A model generated the notes under the pieces. That model was not told the origin of the DNA. It did not search any database and saw nothing but the letters and a program-made list of their open reading frames with translations. A stretch of 64,000 nt of DNA from Salinimicrobium profundisediminis. Lineage in GTDB: Bacteria; Bacteroidota; Bacteroidia; Flavobacteriales; Flavobacteriaceae. The stretch covers positions 62,001-126,000 of the forward strand of contig NZ_JAPJDA010000008.1 in assembly GCF_026241755.1 (NCBI RefSeq), given 5' to 3'. Both the position numbers and the translations under genes were made by a program. The stretch's first letter is position 1; the number at the start of each line of letters is the position of its first letter. Positions 25,142 to 33,316 of this stretch are shown in pieces.

Positions 25142-26224
25142 TTATTCCCTTTTCGCTCTAAGGTACTGGTTTGGCCAGGGAGTCTCAGCTTTTAATGCGG
25201 CAGCTGCTTCCAGCGGGAAGTAAGGATTCCGAAGTAATTCCCTGCCCAGCAGTATAATATCGGCCTGTTCCTGCTGCAGCACCTCTTCTGCTTCCTGAGG
25301 CGTGGTGATCAAACCTACTGCAGCCGCCATGATCCCTGATTCTTTCTTTATCTTTTCTGAAAATGGCACCTGGTATTTCTTTGCTACCGGAATGCTCACC
25401 CCGGGCACAAGTCCGCCCGAAGAACAATCTATCACATCAACTCCTTCTTCTTTAAGCCGTTTTGCAAGTTCCACCGATTCCTCTTCATTCCAGCCTCCGG
25501 CAGCCCAATCGGTCGCAGAGATCCTCACGAATAGCGGGAGATCATCTGGCCAGTTTTCTTTCACGGCACGTGTAACTTCCAGCAAGAGTCTTATGCGGTT
25601 TTCAAAAGATCCGCCGTAGTTATCGGTTCTATGGTTGCTTAACGGAGACAGAAATTGGTGCAGCAAATATCCATGAGCAGCATGAATTTCCAGCACTTTA
25701 AAACCTGCCAAAAATGCCCTTTTTGAAGCCTCTTTAAAATCGGAGATCACTTTCTCAACTCCTTCGGAATTCAATGCTTCCGGCTCCGGGTTATCATCAT
25801 AAAAAGGAATTTCTGAGGGAGCAACCGGTTGCCAGCCACCTTCATTTTCAGAAAGAAACTTCCCGCCCTGCCAGGGGCTGCTGGTAGACGCTTTTCTCCC
25901 GGCATGAGCCAGCTGGATGCCCGGAACACTTCCCTGGCCCTCCAAAAATACCGTTATTTCCTTCAGTTTTTCAACGTGTTCATCCTTCCAAATCCCAAGA
26001 TCATCGGGCGTGATACGGGCTTCGGGAGAAACCGCGGTAGCTTCAGAAATTACAAGTCCTGCCCCGCCGCTTGCACGGGTTCCCAGGTGTACAAGGTGCC
26101 AGTTATTGGCAAAACCGTCTTTGCTACTGTACATGCACATGGGAGAAACTCCAATTCGGTTTTTAAATGTTATAGATTTTATTTTGAGTGGCTCAAAGAG
26201 CCGGGGAGAATTACTGTTGTTCAT
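25142..26224 (-). CDS. NADH:flavin oxidoreductase, Old Yellow Enzyme family (YqjM/NamA-like)
   Basis: A 360-residue FMN TIM-barrel ene-reductase. SPMCMYSSKDG carries the FMN-tuning cysteine typical of the thermophilic-like YqjM group; EIHAAHGYLLHQFLSPLSNHRTD holds the substrate His pair and GGSFENRIRLLLEV follows; LGRELLRNPYFP is the C-terminal FMN phosphate loop. It reduces activated C=C bonds with NAD(P)H, probably in oxidative or electrophile stress. Monocistronic; divergent from xseA with 186 bases between. Confidence 0.92.
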   Translation of the reverse strand: MNNSNSPRLFEPLKIKSITFKNRIGVSPMCMYSSKDGFANNWHLVHLGTRASGGAGLVISEATAVSPEARITPDDLGIWKDEHVEKLKEITVFLEGQGSVPGIQLAHAGRKASTSSPWQGGKFLSENEGGWQPVAPSEIPFYDDNPEPEALNSEGVEKVISDFKEASKRAFLAGFKVLEIHAAHGYLLHQFLSPLSNHRTDNYGGSFENRIRLLLEVTRAVKENWPDDLPLFVRISATDWAAGGWNEEESVELAKRLKEEGVDVIDCSSGGLVPGVSIPVAKKYQVPFSEKIKKESGIMAAAVGLITTPQEAEEVLQQEQADIILLGRELLRNPYFPLEAAAALKAETPWPNQYLRAKRE

Positions 26225-26336
26225 ATAAAGCTATTTTCCATCAAAAGTAGCAAAAACACTAGCGCAGGGTTAGCTGCTCTTATAGTAAATTAAGATCTAT
26301 AGATCAGTCAAATTGATACGCTTCAGCAAAAGACCT

Positions 26337-26355
26337 TCAAAAATGCCATTTTTGA
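26337..26355. repeat. Dyad element between the ene-reductase and xseA
   Basis: TCAAAAATG-C-CATTTTTGA, perfect 9-base arms around C26346, 56 bases upstream of xseA and 113 upstream of the divergent ene-reductase. Between divergent starts, so a terminator role is not obvious. Confidence 0.65.
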
Positions 26356-26410
26356 GACAATAGTTTTTAGGATAGATATTTTGCAATATCTTAGCTTGTA
26401 AGATTAAGCT

Positions 26411-27661
26411 ATGCCTGCCAAACAAGTTTTCCCGCTGTCCAAGCTTACCGAAGCTATTGAGAATGTGATAAACAGTCATTGCAGCAAGGTGGTATGGGTA
26501 AAAGCCGAAATCGTTAAACTGAATCATTACCCCCACACCGGCCACTGCTACCCCGATCTCGTGGAGAAAAAAGACGGAAAGATCATCGCCGAACTCAGAG
26601 GTAATATCTGGAAATCTAACTTTGATCTTATCAATAACAAATTCAGAAATGTTTTAAATGAAGATCTTCGCGATGATATGACGGTTGTAGTACAGGCAAC
26701 GGTCACTTTCCATTCGGTTTACGGGCTGGCGCTGAACATTCTTGACATAGACCCCGAATACACTTTGGGGGAACTGGCCAAACAACGTGCAGAGGCTATA
26801 AAAAAACTCATTGCCGAAGACATTTTTGACGCCAATAAACAACAGCCACTGCCTCAACTTCCCAAGACTATTGCAATTATCTCGGTGAACAGCAGTAAAG
26901 GTTATCAGGATTTTATCAATGTGATTGAGAACAACCCCTGGGGTTATCAGTTTCAGTATAAACTTTTTCCTGCCATTTTACAGGGAGAAAGGGCTGTGAC
27001 CACCATTACTGCGCAGTTAGAGAAAATAAAGCATCATAAAAAGCTCTTTGATGCCGTGGCTATTATTAGGGGAGGTGGCGGAGAAATAGGCCTTAGCTGC
27101 TACGATAATTACCAGCTGGCAAAGAAAATCGCCCAGTTCCCGATCCCGGTTTTAACCGGCATTGGACATTCCACCAACGAGACCGTTAGTGAACTTGTGA
27201 GTTACAAGAGTTTTATTACGCCCACAAAAATAGCTGAATTCCTTCTTCAGGAGTTTCACAATTTCTCCCAGCCCCTCCGGGAAAATATTCAGAAAATAAT
27301 TGCCGGCGCAAACCTGCTTTTTGAGAGGCAGGAAACACAGCTCTCGCGGGTATCCACCTCCTTCGGTTTCTTGGCGAACAGGATAGTAGACCGGGAGAAG
27401 AACAGGCTCGCCTCCTTCAGGCAGACGATTACTTCAGAAAGTAAAGCTGTCATAAAATATGAAGCTGCAAATTTAAAGAACATCACTACTTCAGTAGAAC
27501 TGCTGTCTCCAAAGAACATCATGAAGCGGGGTTTCAGCATTACCCGGAAAAACGGAAAGATCGTTACCAACTCGGCTGCGGTAGCACCGGGAGATCTTGT
27601 AGAAACCGAATTCTTTGAAGGAAAAGCTTCCGCAGAAATAAAAAATACCGAAAGTAAATAA
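26411..27661 (+). CDS. xseA: Exodeoxyribonuclease VII large subunit
   Basis: A 416-residue subunit with N-terminal OB-fold (LTEAIENVINSHCSKVVWVKAEI, HPHTGHCYPDLVE), catalytic core with IAIISVNSSKGYQDF, IIRGGGGEIGLSCYDNYQLA and TGIGHSTNETVSEL, and a long coiled coil toward the C-terminus ending in MKRGFSITRKNGKIV. With XseB it degrades single-stranded DNA from both ends. The start of the small subunit gene overlaps its stop by one base. Confidence 0.96.
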   Translation: MPAKQVFPLSKLTEAIENVINSHCSKVVWVKAEIVKLNHYPHTGHCYPDLVEKKDGKIIAELRGNIWKSNFDLINNKFRNVLNEDLRDDMTVVVQATVTFHSVYGLALNILDIDPEYTLGELAKQRAEAIKKLIAEDIFDANKQQPLPQLPKTIAIISVNSSKGYQDFINVIENNPWGYQFQYKLFPAILQGERAVTTITAQLEKIKHHKKLFDAVAIIRGGGGEIGLSCYDNYQLAKKIAQFPIPVLTGIGHSTNETVSELVSYKSFITPTKIAEFLLQEFHNFSQPLRENIQKIIAGANLLFERQETQLSRVSTSFGFLANRIVDREKNRLASFRQTITSESKAVIKYEAANLKNITTSVELLSPKNIMKRGFSITRKNGKIVTNSAAVAPGDLVETEFFEGKASAEIKNTESK

Positions 27662-27861
27662 TGGGAACAAAGATCACATACACCGAAGCATTTACCGAAT
27701 TACAGGAGATTGTAGTGGAAATGGAGAATGCCGAAATTGGCATTGACGAGCTCGATGCGAAGGTGAAACGCGCCTCTGCCCTGCTCAAAATTTGCAGGGA
27801 AAAACTCTATAAAACCGAACAAAATGTGCTTGAAACACTCAAAGCCATAGACCCGCAATAA
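27661..27861 (+). CDS. xseB: Exodeoxyribonuclease VII small subunit
   Basis: A 66-residue helical subunit: YTEAFTELQEIVVEMENAEIGIDELDAKVKRASALL is the XseB signature region (shown in adjoining pieces), followed by KICREKLYKTEQNV. Several XseB copies coat the XseA stalk. Coupled to xseA by TAATG overlap. Confidence 0.95.
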   Translation: MGTKITYTEAFTELQEIVVEMENAEIGIDELDAKVKRASALLKICREKLYKTEQNVLETLKAIDPQ

Positions 27862-27944
27862 ACTGATAAATATTTCCACACTGCGTTTTTAAAATTTTAT
27901 TTGTAATTTGCTAATTGCTTTAGAAATTAAAAAAAAATATACGT

Positions 27945-29135
27945 ATTAAAGTAAATTCTCCTCTCGATTTATCTGGTGATATAGCCGCCATAAATCAAAT
28001 TTCGGTAGTTCCGCAATTACTGGAAGTTGTTTGTCGTACCACTAAAATGGGTTTTGCTGCCATTGCCAGGGTAACAGATGACCGCTGGGTGACCTGTGCC
28101 ACACATGACCTTATCTCTTTTGGGCTCACACCCGGAGATGAACTGGACGTTGAAACTACTCTATGCCATGAGGTGCACCAAAACCGAAAGGCTGTGGTTA
28201 TAGACAACGTGGCTAATGATACAAGCTACTGCAACCATCACACTCCAAAAATTTATGGGTTGCAGAGTTATATTTCGGTGCCGGTGTACAGGAAGAATGG
28301 TGAATTTTTTGGAACGCTTTGCGCTATTGATCCCAATCCGCAGGAGATCAATACCCCCGAAATCACCACGATGTTCCAGCTTTATGCCGAGCTTATTTCC
28401 TTTCACCTCGATGCCGTAGAAAAAATTAAGCTTAGTGAAGACAATCTAAAGGAAGAGAAGGAAATCGCCCAACTTAGAGATCAATTCATTGCCATTCTTG
28501 GGCATGATCTTAAGAACCCTATCGCTACTATGCGAATGAGTGCCGACATTCTCCTTAAAATGTCTAAAGAGGAATTCACCCTTCGCAATGCTGCCCTTAT
28601 TAAGTCTACTTCTTACAGAATGCAGGCGCTTATTGAAAATATTCTCGATTTTGCCCGCGGGCAAATGGGAGAAGGCATTATTCTGGAGAAAGAGAAGCAC
28701 AACCATAGCCTGGAAGAAATGCTGAAGCAGGTTATCAAGGAGATGAAAGTACTGGCTCCCGACAGGGAGATCATCTTTAGCTGCAAGCTTGATCATGAGG
28801 TGAACTGTGACAAGAACCGCATTGGGCAACTACTGTCAAACCTGCTGGGAAATGCCCATGAACATGGTAATGCCGAAGCCCTGATTAAGGTGGAGGCCAG
28901 CACAAATGACCATCACTTCAAATTAAAAGTATCAAACTCGGGAGAAAAAATTTCTGACGAAGCTTTAGCTCACCTTTTTCAGCCTTTCTACCGCGAAGGA
29001 GAAGACACCAACAAAAAAGGTTTGGGACTGGGACTTTTTATAGCTTCAGAAATTGCAAAAGCGCACCACGGAGAATTAAAAGTATCTTCAAACGAGCAGG
29101 AAACTGCTTTTGTATTAGAGATTCCGCTCGAATAG
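27945..29135 (+). CDS. GAF-domain sensor histidine kinase, start codon not ATG
   Basis: A GAF domain (residues about 10-170) precedes a HisKA/HATPase unit: phospho-acceptor box FIAILGHDLKNP, N-box LLSNLLGNAHEHG, G-box GLGLGLFIASEIAKAHHGEL. Soluble; no transmembrane helix. The GAF homology begins well upstream of the first ATG (28047): the open frame from 27924 encodes PLDLSGDIAAINQISVVPQL, which I recognise as the normal N-terminus. No ATG, GTG or TTG is available in that part, so I place a provisional ATT start at 27945 (396 residues). No response regulator is adjacent. Confidence 0.85.
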   Translation: MKVNSPLDLSGDIAAINQISVVPQLLEVVCRTTKMGFAAIARVTDDRWVTCATHDLISFGLTPGDELDVETTLCHEVHQNRKAVVIDNVANDTSYCNHHTPKIYGLQSYISVPVYRKNGEFFGTLCAIDPNPQEINTPEITTMFQLYAELISFHLDAVEKIKLSEDNLKEEKEIAQLRDQFIAILGHDLKNPIATMRMSADILLKMSKEEFTLRNAALIKSTSYRMQALIENILDFARGQMGEGIILEKEKHNHSLEEMLKQVIKEMKVLAPDREIIFSCKLDHEVNCDKNRIGQLLSNLLGNAHEHGNAEALIKVEASTNDHHFKLKVSNSGEKISDEALAHLFQPFYREGEDTNKKGLGLGLFIASEIAKAHHGELKVSSNEQETAFVLEIPLE

Positions 29136-29154
29136 CTTCCGAAGAAAACAGCCC

Positions 29155-29175
29155 TTCAAAAATGCCATTTTTGAG
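29155..29175. repeat. Dyad element after the GAF kinase
   Basis: TTCAAAAATG-C-CATTTTTGAGG with 9 perfect paired bases around C29165, 20 bases after the kinase stop; probable terminator. Confidence 0.65.
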
Positions 29176-29364
29176 GCTGAATATTTTTAGGCCGGCAGTA
29201 ATTTCTGCTTCAGGCTGCCAGTGTGAATTAGCATACATTTTTCACTCCTCCAGCCAGCAAGATCATAAAAAACTATAAAGCTTCAACATGCTGTGTTAAG
29301 TCTTTACTAATCAGCTTGTAAGCAGGCGCAAGTCTTTTTATCTTAGGTAGGTAAAAAAATTGCT

Positions 29365-30524
29365 ATGAGAAAAAATACGAGATCACAGGCTGTTGCAATC
29401 CCTCTTGTGGGGCAACAAAAAATTCTAATTTCATTTTTAACTCTTCTACTCTTCAGTCTTACAGCTTTGGCTCAAAAATCTACTGTAAGAACCGATGCAG
29501 GTGATGTGCAGGTGCACAAAATAGTTGAAAATCTTGATCACCCCTGGGGAATGGCATTTTTGCCAGATGGCAGGCTCCTGGTTACAGAAAGAGCAGGAAC
29601 CCTCCGCATCCTGAAAGACAGTACACTTTCAGAGCCACTTATGGGCACGCCTGAAGTTTTTGCGCAGGGACAGGGCGGAATGCTGGATGTTGCCCTTCAT
29701 CCAAATTTCCAGGAAAATCAATATATCTACCTCTCGTTTGCTGAACCCGGAAACAACGGCACAGCTTCTACTGCCCTTGGTAGAGGAAAACTTGAGGGAA
29801 ATACAATCAAAGATTTTGAAACCATCTTCCGCATGGAGCCAAAAGTTGAAGGCCCAAATCACTTTGGAGGCCGGATTCTTTTTACTGAAGGAAATGACAT
29901 TTTTCTCACCCTTGCTGAAAGATTCAAGTTCGAACCGGCTCAGGATCTTTCAAGTCACCTCGGAACCGTGGTAAGACTGGAGGATGATGGAAGTGCTTCT
30001 GAAGAGAATCCTACTTTCAAGGATGCTAACGCTCTTGCTGAAATATGGTCTTACGGACATAGAAATATTGAAAGTGCGGCGATTCATCCCGAAACCGGAG
30101 CACTTTGGGTAGCCGAAATGGGCCCCATGGGCGGCGACGAACTGCAACCTGCCAAAGCCGGAAAGAATTACGGCTGGCCGGTGGTGAGCTGGGGAGATAA
30201 TTACGACGGAACTGAAATTCCAAAGCCCACTACCCGTCCCGAATTTGCAGATGCAGTAATTCACTGGACACCCACTATTTCCCCTTCTGGAATGATATTT
30301 TACGACGGAGATCTTTTCCCCGAATGGAAGAACAGCATGATGATTGGTGGCTTACTGCTGCCGGAATTGTGCGGGTAGATGTGAACGGTGATAATGCCCA
30401 GGAAGTAGAACGCATTCCCCTTACCACCAGAGTGCGTGATGTAGAACAGGGACCCGATGGCAGTATTTGGGTGCTAACAGATGAAGATAATGGGAAGATC
30501 CTGCAGCTTAAGCCTCTAAAATGA
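29365..30524 (+). pseudogene. PQQ-dependent soluble sugar dehydrogenase, frameshifted
   Basis: A periplasmic six-bladed propeller of the aldose sugar dehydrogenase (YliI/Asd) family: a signal-like N-terminus ending SLTALAQ, then NLDHPWGMAFLPDGRLLVTERAG, GPNHFGGRILF, DLSSHLGTVVRLEDDGS and WSYGHRNIES. Frame 1 ends at 30378 shortly after MMIGGL, while the expected continuation TAAGIVRVDVNGDN...QGPDGSIWVLTDE lies in the next frame (to 30524). A single-base change near 30347-30353 would join them. Either a recent inactivating mutation or a sequence error. The last bases overlap the xth start (ATGA). Confidence 0.85.
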
Positions 30525-31297
30525 GGATTGCCACTTACAATGTAAATGGAATTAATGCCCGCCTCCCTGTTCTACTGAAATGGCTGGAGGAAACCAAGCC
30601 AGATGTGGCCTGCCTTCAGGAATTAAAAGCACCCGATGAGAAGATTCCGAAACAGGAAATAGAGAATGCCGGATATACGGCTATATGGCACGGTCAAAAA
30701 CGCTGGAATGGCGTGGCCATTCTCGCTAAAAACGGACTTGAAATTGAGGAAACCGGCCGCGGCCTTGCCGGGGAACCCGAAGATGAACAAAGCAGGTATA
30801 TCGAAGCTGTGATAAATGATACTACCATTGGCTGCCTCTACCTCCCAAATGGAAATCCGGCACCGGGACCAAAGCTCGACTATAAAATGCGCTGGCTTCA
30901 ACGTCTCTCAAAAAGAGCAAAAGAGCTACTGGATAGTGACGTTGCTGTAGTTCTCACCGGAGATTATAATGTAATACCTACCGAAAAAGATGTTTATAAA
31001 CCTGAACGATGGTTTGATGACGCCCTTTTTCGGCCCGAGGTACGGAAGGCTTTTCATGAGCTCGTGGCGCAGGGATGGACAGATGCGATCAGGAAATTAT
31101 ATCCCGAAGAGACCATCTATACCTTCTTTGACTACTTTAGAAATGCCTATCAAAGAAACGCCGGATTGCGCATTGACCATTTCCTGCTAAGTCCTCATCT
31201 TACCAACAAGCTCAAAGACGGCGGAGTGGACAATCATGTACGCGGCTGGGAAAAGACCAGTGATCACGCCCCGGTGTGGATCGAGCTGGAAGAGTAA
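30521..31297 (+). CDS. xth: Exodeoxyribonuclease III
   Basis: A 258-residue Mg-dependent AP endonuclease/3-prime exonuclease of the EEP fold, acting in base excision repair. Motifs in order: MRIATYNVNGINARL, DVACLQELKAPD with the metal glutamate, CLYLPNGNPAPGPKLDYKMRW, VLTGDYNVIP, and the catalytic RIDHFLLSP and KTSDHAPVWIEL. Coupled by overlap to the sugar dehydrogenase gene; its last 34 bases overlap the end of a convergent membrane-protein gene. Confidence 0.96.
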   Translation: MRIATYNVNGINARLPVLLKWLEETKPDVACLQELKAPDEKIPKQEIENAGYTAIWHGQKRWNGVAILAKNGLEIEETGRGLAGEPEDEQSRYIEAVINDTTIGCLYLPNGNPAPGPKLDYKMRWLQRLSKRAKELLDSDVAVVLTGDYNVIPTEKDVYKPERWFDDALFRPEVRKAFHELVAQGWTDAIRKLYPEETIYTFFDYFRNAYQRNAGLRIDHFLLSPHLTNKLKDGGVDNHVRGWEKTSDHAPVWIELEE

Positions 31298-32175
31298 AAG
31301 GTGCTTTTCTGTGCTTCAGGTTTAATTTTCTTAAAAAATATTATACTGCATACTACTGCCAGGATCAAGGCCGGGGGCATGATAAAGACCACCGGAATCA
31401 CATTTACCCCTATTAAAGCCATTGCTATGATCTTGGCTACCAGTGCACTCATTAAGAAACAGAGAAATACAAGAGTAACTGCAGATATAAAATATCCCCA
31501 CTTTCTATCTTTTATAAACAAATATCCTCCTACAAAGGATAATGGTAGGAGAATGGAAAGATCAAGTCCCTGCACAGTCAAACTGGTATAATGTTCCACA
31601 GATGCGGGTATAATACTGCCGTCTATTAGAGGTGCCACTATAATCTGGAGCCAGAGCAGTGCAATAGCTGAAGATAGGAATATTAGGAAACCTCCAATAA
31701 ATTTCCGTGGAAGTCCCGGCTCGAATCCTGCTTTGAGAGTATCCGGATTTATATTTAGTAGTGTAAGGGCGAGGGCAAAAAAAGAAGTTGAAGTGAGAAT
31801 AACATACACTATAAAAAGCCCATTATACATCCCCATGTTCATGTAAAATAGATAGGTGATGAAAAAGAACTTTACTAATCCTGCATGGAAAAGTATTTTT
31901 TTGAGACCCGGCTTTTTAAGATAAAAGGTAGAAATTAAAAGAACGGGCACCGCGATAAAGAGTATCACGTAATCATGTGCAATCCCCTGCACTGCAACTT
32001 CGCTGGACATGTGTTGGTAAAGTCCGCGGCCATAGATCTCTATTTGCTGCCCACGAATGGATTCATAAAAATAAGATTCGCCTCCAGAAGTATAAAAAAT
32101 CCCGGCAGCCGCTGCAACAGCAGCAAAGATTGCGGTAATAACAGACAGAACTGAAATGATCCTGAAATTTTTCAT
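31264..32175 (-). CDS. Multispan membrane protein of unknown function
   Basis: A 303-residue protein with about eight hydrophobic helices. After the first helix there is a short extracytoplasmic stretch (GESYFYESIRGQQIEIYGRGLYQHMS), a recurring opening in a family of uncharacterised bacterial membrane proteins. No catalytic motif is visible. Its 3-prime end overlaps xth by 34 bases on the opposite strand. Upstream lies the metF terminator. Confidence 0.7.
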   Translation of the reverse strand: MKNFRIISVLSVITAIFAAVAAAAGIFYTSGGESYFYESIRGQQIEIYGRGLYQHMSSEVAVQGIAHDYVILFIAVPVLLISTFYLKKPGLKKILFHAGLVKFFFITYLFYMNMGMYNGLFIVYVILTSTSFFALALTLLNINPDTLKAGFEPGLPRKFIGGFLIFLSSAIALLWLQIIVAPLIDGSIIPASVEHYTSLTVQGLDLSILLPLSFVGGYLFIKDRKWGYFISAVTLVFLCFLMSALVAKIIAMALIGVNVIPVVFIMPPALILAVVCSIIFFKKIKPEAQKSTFYSSSSIHTGA

Positions 32176-32251
32176 TTTTGAAGAATATTTAAAAAATAAA
32201 TTTCAGAATTCTTCAGTATAAAAATATTGATAAAAATCAGGAAATGAATAA

Positions 32252-32308
32252 GTTATAGCCACAAAATGAGGCTTCAAAAATGACATTTTTGAAGCCTCAT
32301 GCTATAAT
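32252..32308. terminator. Extended palindromic terminator of the methionine operon
   Basis: Perfect 17-base arms, ATGAGGCTTCAAAAATG and its complement, around A32283, enclosed by an outer pair TTATAGC / GCTATAA. It lies 19 bases past the metF stop (minus strand) and contains the core AAAAATG-A-CATTTTT. Confidence 0.85.
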
Positions 32309-32318
32309 TAATTTCTTC

Positions 32319-33275
32319 CTAAAAAACCTGTGAAGCAATAGCTTTAATATTTGAACTTTTACCCATTGAATAGTAATGCAAAACCGGAATTCCTGCCGCC
32401 ACCAATTCTTTACTTTGTTCAATACACCACTCAATCCCTACCTGGTGAACCTCTTCATTGTTCTTGCATTTCTCAACCTCTCTGGTAAGGTCGTTGGGCA
32501 TATCTACATGAAAACGATGCGGTATTAGGGTGAGCTGCTTTTTGGTGGCGATAGGCTTAAGCCCCGGTATTATTGGCACTGTGATCCCACTTTCCCTGCA
32601 ACTTTTCTCAAATTCAAAAAACTTCTGGTTGTCAAAAAACATCTGGGTCACCACATATTCGGCACCGGCTTCAATTTTCGTCTTTAACCGCTGAATGTCT
32701 TTTTCGAGACTGGGGGCTTCCATGTGCTTTTCGGGATATCCTGCAACGCCTGCACAGAAGTCGGTATGATGGCCATTTTCCAAAGCTTCATCTAGGAACT
32801 GGCCCCGGTTCATAGCCGAAATTTGCTCTACCAGCTCATTGGCATAGTTGTGACCCTGGGGATCTGGTGTAAAATAGATCTCACTTTTTACAGCATCCCC
32901 TCTAAGTGCCATTACGTTCTTGATCCCGAGAAAATCGAGGTCAATCAGGAAGTTTTCGGTGTCTTCTTTCGAGAATCCCCCGCATAAAATATGGGGCACG
33001 GCATCTACTTTGTACTTACTCTGTATGGCTGCACAAATACCAACTGTACCTGGCCTTTTTCGCACCACTCTCTTTTCCAGCAGCCCCTTTGCCCGCTCGA
33101 TATACACATATTCTTCGCGGTGGTAAGTCACATCAATAAAGGGTGGCTTAAACTCCATTAACGGATCTATACCATCAAAAATTGACTGAATATTTTGCCC
33201 TTTTAGAGGGGGCAGGATCTCGAAGGAAAAAAGTGTCTTATCTTTGGAAGCACTTAGGTGTTCTGTAATTTTCAT
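32319..33275 (-). CDS. metF: Methylenetetrahydrofolate reductase
   Basis: A 318-residue FAD TIM-barrel enzyme giving 5-methyl-THF, the methyl donor for MetH. Motifs: LFSFEILPPLKG, PFIDVTYHREEY, ICAAIQSKYKVDAVPHILCGG, NVMALRGDAV, and CAGVAGYPEKH, AEYVVTQMFFDN. Third gene of the minus-strand methionine operon, 41 bases after metH C-half; under the same SAM riboswitch by inference. Confidence 0.96.
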   Translation of the reverse strand: MKITEHLSASKDKTLFSFEILPPLKGQNIQSIFDGIDPLMEFKPPFIDVTYHREEYVYIERAKGLLEKRVVRKRPGTVGICAAIQSKYKVDAVPHILCGGFSKEDTENFLIDLDFLGIKNVMALRGDAVKSEIYFTPDPQGHNYANELVEQISAMNRGQFLDEALENGHHTDFCAGVAGYPEKHMEAPSLEKDIQRLKTKIEAGAEYVVTQMFFDNQKFFEFEKSCRESGITVPIIPGLKPIATKKQLTLIPHRFHVDMPNDLTREVEKCKNNEEVHQVGIEWCIEQSKELVAAGIPVLHYYSMGKSSNIKAIASQVF

Positions 33276-33316
33276 TTCTTGTAATTCTTTAATTTCAGGA
33301 GATTTCGGATTTCTTT

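Noticed and set aside
25706-25730. AAAAATGCCCTTTTTG in the ene-reductase gene
   Set aside because: Imperfect symmetry, and it encodes conserved family residues (KRAFLAGF); probably chance.
29548-29567. Half of the dyad motif (ATGGCATTTTTGCC) in the sugar dehydrogenase
   Set aside because: It encodes the conserved propeller motif GMAFLPDG, so the bases are explained by the protein, and the left half does not match.
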